Shown: positions 60,490 through 64,000 of the stretch, piece by piece | Numbering within the stretch: position 1 is the first letter of the stretch | Layout: every line of letters begins with the position of its first letter | DNA from: Eucalyptus grandis | Lineage: Eukaryota > Streptophyta > Magnoliopsida > Myrtales > Myrtaceae | Reading direction: 5' to 3' | DNA: 64,000 nucleotides | Assembly: GCF_016545825.1 (NCBI RefSeq) | Contig: NC_052615.1 | Coordinates: 33,815,516-33,879,515, forward strand | Translations under genes and position numbers: made by a program | The notes under the pieces: model-generated | Database searches by the model: none | The model's input: the letters and a program-made list of their open reading frames with translations, nothing else | Told to the model about the DNA's origin: nothing

Positions 60490-62647
60490 CCTAGTGTAAC
60501 TTCCACAGAGAAGGACCTGGCCTGAGCCTTAACTGTTTCGCAATCTGTCCCATGTGTATATCGGAATGCGTATATCATCCTTATTTCTATGTCTATTTAT
60601 TCAAGCATTCTGTTCTGTGTAAATCTTTGGCCGACATCAGTGTGTGATATCGAAATTCTGTACATATTACAGTTCAATGCGCAACTTATGCCCATGAACA
60701 TAGACTATGCTTGGTGCTGATCTTCTCATGCATCTGGACTTGTGGAAAAGGAAGAATTTTCTTCTCGAGTAAAGTCAATCTTAACGGCTTGATGTTGATT
60801 CCTTTGATCTTTACATGCCTTGACAGATGCAAACAGTATGCATCAACCAGCCCACAAATCACTTTACCTTATCTGTAATCCCACGGTGCAAAACCCTCAC
60901 TCAACGGAGCTTGGAGTTGACAGATGCATTAAAAAAACTTGCACGACACAGCTCTTTTCTTAAGCTACAAGACAACGGTCTCCATCGTCCATTAGCACAT
61001 AAATCCTTATCCTAATCCAACCGATAAGGATGACCTCGGAAGCCAATGTCTACGCTACCCCGGTACTGATACGCAAATGTTCTTCCCTTGCTTTACTCCT
61101 TTTACTCTTTTGGAGAGTCGTGGTCACCGACAAATCATCGCGATTATTCAAACATCGAAAGGATTCATCAACACCTAACGCTAGGATTATATTCCACCTT
61201 CCCATGTCTTGCATGCAATTGTATATTCACGGGATCACCAGCTTTCCGCCCTTACAAGGCTACCCTCGAGCTTCAACCGGGGAAGTGCTATCTGCTGAAC
61301 TCGACTGACCCAAATGAGAGCAAAGCAAGAAGATTTTTTAGTATAATCTTTTATGAGGAGAAGACCAACATTTCCAGCATAAAATATGGTTTCGGGCAAT
61401 GACGTTTGCGGGATTATTTAAAGAGGGGGCTACCTAGATTTTCTTGCCGATAATCTCCTAAATCCAGCTATCGATTTTCCCCAAACCAATGGGCTCAAAT
61501 TCGTCGATGGTATCGCCGATCTACATGCCTGGTTTCTCGCTTTGGATATGGAGTGGACCTACCTCGGAATCTTGGGGACAGGCCCGCTTCATAAGCATCG
61601 GGGCATTGATTATGACATCTTCCTAATTCCTCCTAATATTCTCCGCTGGATGCGAGCACCTTCGCTAGTAAACGCTAATTAAAGCGGGAACCACGTTTGG
61701 GAGATTGATTTTACTAATTTTCAATCGCATAGGGAAGACGCCATTTGGGGTCAAGCCACAGGGAAGAGAAAACCGTTTACAACATTCTTGTTTATTTATT
61801 TTTATTTTTTATTTTTTAATTTAAGGGACGTAAGTGGTCATTATCTTGACAATGGTATTACTGTTTATGGAGACACGATGCGTGGGTAGGAAGAAAATTA
61901 TATTACGCGGGACAGGTGTCACAAGAAGAAATTATTGTTTGACATTAAATCTAGAAGCGATCAGTTCAAGGGTTGGAATTTAGTGTGGGAAGTTCTCACC
62001 TTGGAATCAGATCGCCCACTAAGGACTAATCCTACAAATGAGAACCACGAACTATCTATTGTGATCTGGTTTTTGGGTGGGTCCGTGAAACTGGTCTACA
62101 TATATTGCCTCACACTTGCTACTAAAAGTCGTGGGTTGTTTCGAGTAAATAAAAGACGGGAAAAATTTACAGCAGTTCAAAGAGTAGATTCTGATCTGAC
62201 TTGGAGATGCGAATGATATGCGATGTGTGTGTAGGAAGAAAAATATATTAAGTGCGAAAGATGCCACATAAATAAATTATCGTTTGAACCTCAAATTGTA
62301 GAGAACCAAAAACCTGTTTCATACCATTATTGTTTTAGATTTTTTTTTTTTTTTGAATGGAGATGGATAATGCCGACTTTATTAATATAAATGTTAGTAT
62401 TTGTGCACGAAAAAAGTATCAGGTGATAATTGGAAGTGCAATATGTCTTGTGTCTTCTGATATTATTGTGAGTTCCACGCGATAGCAACGACTCACACCT
62501 ATTTCTTGGAATAAGAAGAATAGTTAGCGAGTGAGATCATCTAGAAATATAAATTTGACCAATATAATGAAAGACAATTTCGGTAGAATGGGAATCAAAT
62601 AAAATAGCCAGCTATCTTATTAGCTTTAAACTTGTCAATGACGATTT
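60490..62647. other. Intergenic DNA after the PIRL gene
   Basis: The PIRL 3' untranslated region lies at the left. At 60900-61690 the sequence has even base composition and several frames of 60-105 codons, but I recognise no family in them. Nothing else stands out. Confidence 0.35.
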
Positions 62648-63222
62648 AGGGCTTGTTTGGTAATTGATCAAGTAGTGCTTAATTTTATTCTTTTATTCTC
62701 CAACATAAAAAAAAAAGAATAAAAATTTATTTAGTAACTTTTTTTGTTCTCGAAAATGGAGTTGAAAGAGAATTAAGAAGTTGAAAAAAGTTATTTCTTT
62801 ATTCTTGAAAACAACTCGAATCAAGTCCATTTTCTTTTTTTTTCCCCTCTTTTCTTTTATTTTCTTTTTTCCCATTGTTCTTCTCCTTCTTCCTTTGGCT
62901 AGTGACTTGGCTGGCACTAGGGAGGCTCGACCTTGCTAGGGATTGGCAACACTTTGACGAGGTCATTGGCCAAAGGAAGAGGAAGAAGAAGAAGAAAAGG
63001 AAAAACGAGAAAAATATAATAACATTATTTAAAAAAATTAAAAAAATTCTAATTCCTAAAAGAATTTGAGGTCTTACCGTGTATTTTTATCTCGAGAATA
63101 GAAATTTTAGACAATTATTAAATGCTTTCAAAAGCTCGGAAACTCATATAGGGAACATAACAAAAAAATCATTTTTAAAGAAAAATTATTCGAGAAACAA
63201 ATGATTACCAAATAGGCTCTTA
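62648..63222. mobile_element. Small TIR element (MITE, hAT-like ends)
   Basis: The left end AGGGCTTGTTTGGTAATTGA matches the reverse complement of the right end, AAGAGCCTATTTGGTAATCA. The interior (about 575 bases) has poly-purine and poly-pyrimidine runs on either side of a GC-richer core (62895-62975) and is non-coding. The target duplication is not clear. Confidence 0.65.
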
Positions 63223-63780
63223 GTAGGTGTTAACATGGTCATTGGACAACCTCATTAGCTTCAAACTAGGTCACCAACAACAAGATTACGTGCAACCAAG
63301 AGAGATTGACATTTACAATTTCCTAGCCAGAACAATAATAAGTAATGCATTTATGAAATATAAAATAAATTTATTTACTAAATTAGGATATTTAATGAAA
63401 TGGAGTGATGAAATTAAAATAATCTACATATATCATTTGGCAAATCAAAAAAAAAAAAAAAAAAAAAGAGGAAAAAATCAAGACTATAATGGATTACGGG
63501 CACGAGTGATTGGTTTTAGAATGGATCGGTTCCCACCGAATGAAAATGCTCGTTTCTCATTTTGCGTCTTGGATTTTTAATGAATGAAAATATCATCATA
63601 AAAAAACGCTGAACATTGTGATAAAATCTGATTGAGTATATTGACTTGCTAGCAGAAGAAAAGCATCAGTCCAGTCCGATAATCTGGGTGGTTCAATCCG
63701 CACTTGAAATTGAAAATCGGACCGATAATCATTGGTTTCAAATTTGAGGAATCGAAAACTGCTTGGGCCGGTTCAGTTGG
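63223..63780. other. Intergenic DNA, upstream of a possible next gene
   Basis: AT-rich, with an A-run at 63449-63469. No gene recognised. Confidence 0.35.
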
Positions 63781-64000
63781 GTTCGGTTACAGTGCTCTCC
63801 CTTAATTACAAGCATAAGCCCGGCCCGAGCCCGGCCCAAGCGACGTTCGGGAGCTTTGACGCTCTGAATTCTGCGTCGTCTCTCTGCTCTTCACGACCGA
63901 CCGACGCAACAGTGTCCCGAATTCCGGCAACTTCTTCTCTGTCCAGTCGCGGCTTCGTCTTTAGCATCTTCGAGAGCTCGTAGCGATGAGCATCGCGCGG
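63781..64000 (+). CDS. Possible start of a gene cut by the window edge
   Basis: Composition turns GC- and CT-rich, with GGCCCAAG and GGCCCGAG elements like the site II motifs of housekeeping promoters. An ATG at 63986 begins MSIAR and runs off the window. Too little is visible to name it; the call rests only on the promoter-like look. Confidence 0.3.

Noticed and set aside
61030..61680. Frames of about 90-105 codons downstream of PIRL
   Set aside because: No domain, no splice sites consistent with a larger gene; left as unrecognised spacer.

Overview
The window is nuclear DNA of a flowering plant. Its genes have several short exons with GT-AG introns, its proteins belong to plant families (CYP88A, NAC, POLTERGEIST-like PP2C, PIRL), and the spaces between genes are AT-rich and full of transposon remains. 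The protein sequences look eudicot and rosid-like. The repeats remind me of Myrtales (Eucalyptus relatives), but that is a weak inference.

Layout. 1-1786 (+): last exons of an ent-kaurenoic acid oxidase-like P450 with a one-base frameshift. 2525-4155 (-): mitochondrial glycine cleavage H protein. 5141-8037 (+): ubiquitin-like/SAYSvFN membrane protein. 8038-16600: long gene-poor spacer with old repeats. 16867-22340 (+): POLTERGEIST-like PP2C (PLL1). 22341-31460: gene-poor, with a TIR element, a minisatellite and a tandem triplication of about 0.8-1.1 kb units. 32111-34167 (+): NAC factor of the ANAC011/071/096 group. 35917-36712 (-): TLDc-domain protein. 38130-43083 (-): MIP1/RF298-type RING E3 with an apparent one-base frameshift near its start. 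43460-44600: long inverted repeat. 46029-57303: a decayed Copia retrotransposon whose gag region is present twice, on either side of a broken hAT transposase gene, with a SINE in the second gag copy. 58605-60489 (+): PIRL leucine-rich-repeat protein. 62648-63222: a small TIR element. 63986-end (+): possible start of another gene.

The genes do not form a pathway. They are ordinary single genes for gibberellin synthesis, photorespiration, ER quality control, meristem signalling, transcription and ubiquitination. The order H protein, SAYSvFN, PLL1, NAC, TLDc, MIP1 matches, as I recall it, the union of two duplicated Arabidopsis segments (around At2g35330-35370 and At1g32470-32530). The window may therefore keep a fuller version of that ancestral block. 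I found no new enzymatic or defence system. The most unusual items are the frameshift in the E3 gene, the Copia/hAT/gag-duplication composite, the complementary CT and GA runs in the PLL1 leader, and the lost splice donor in the NAC gene.
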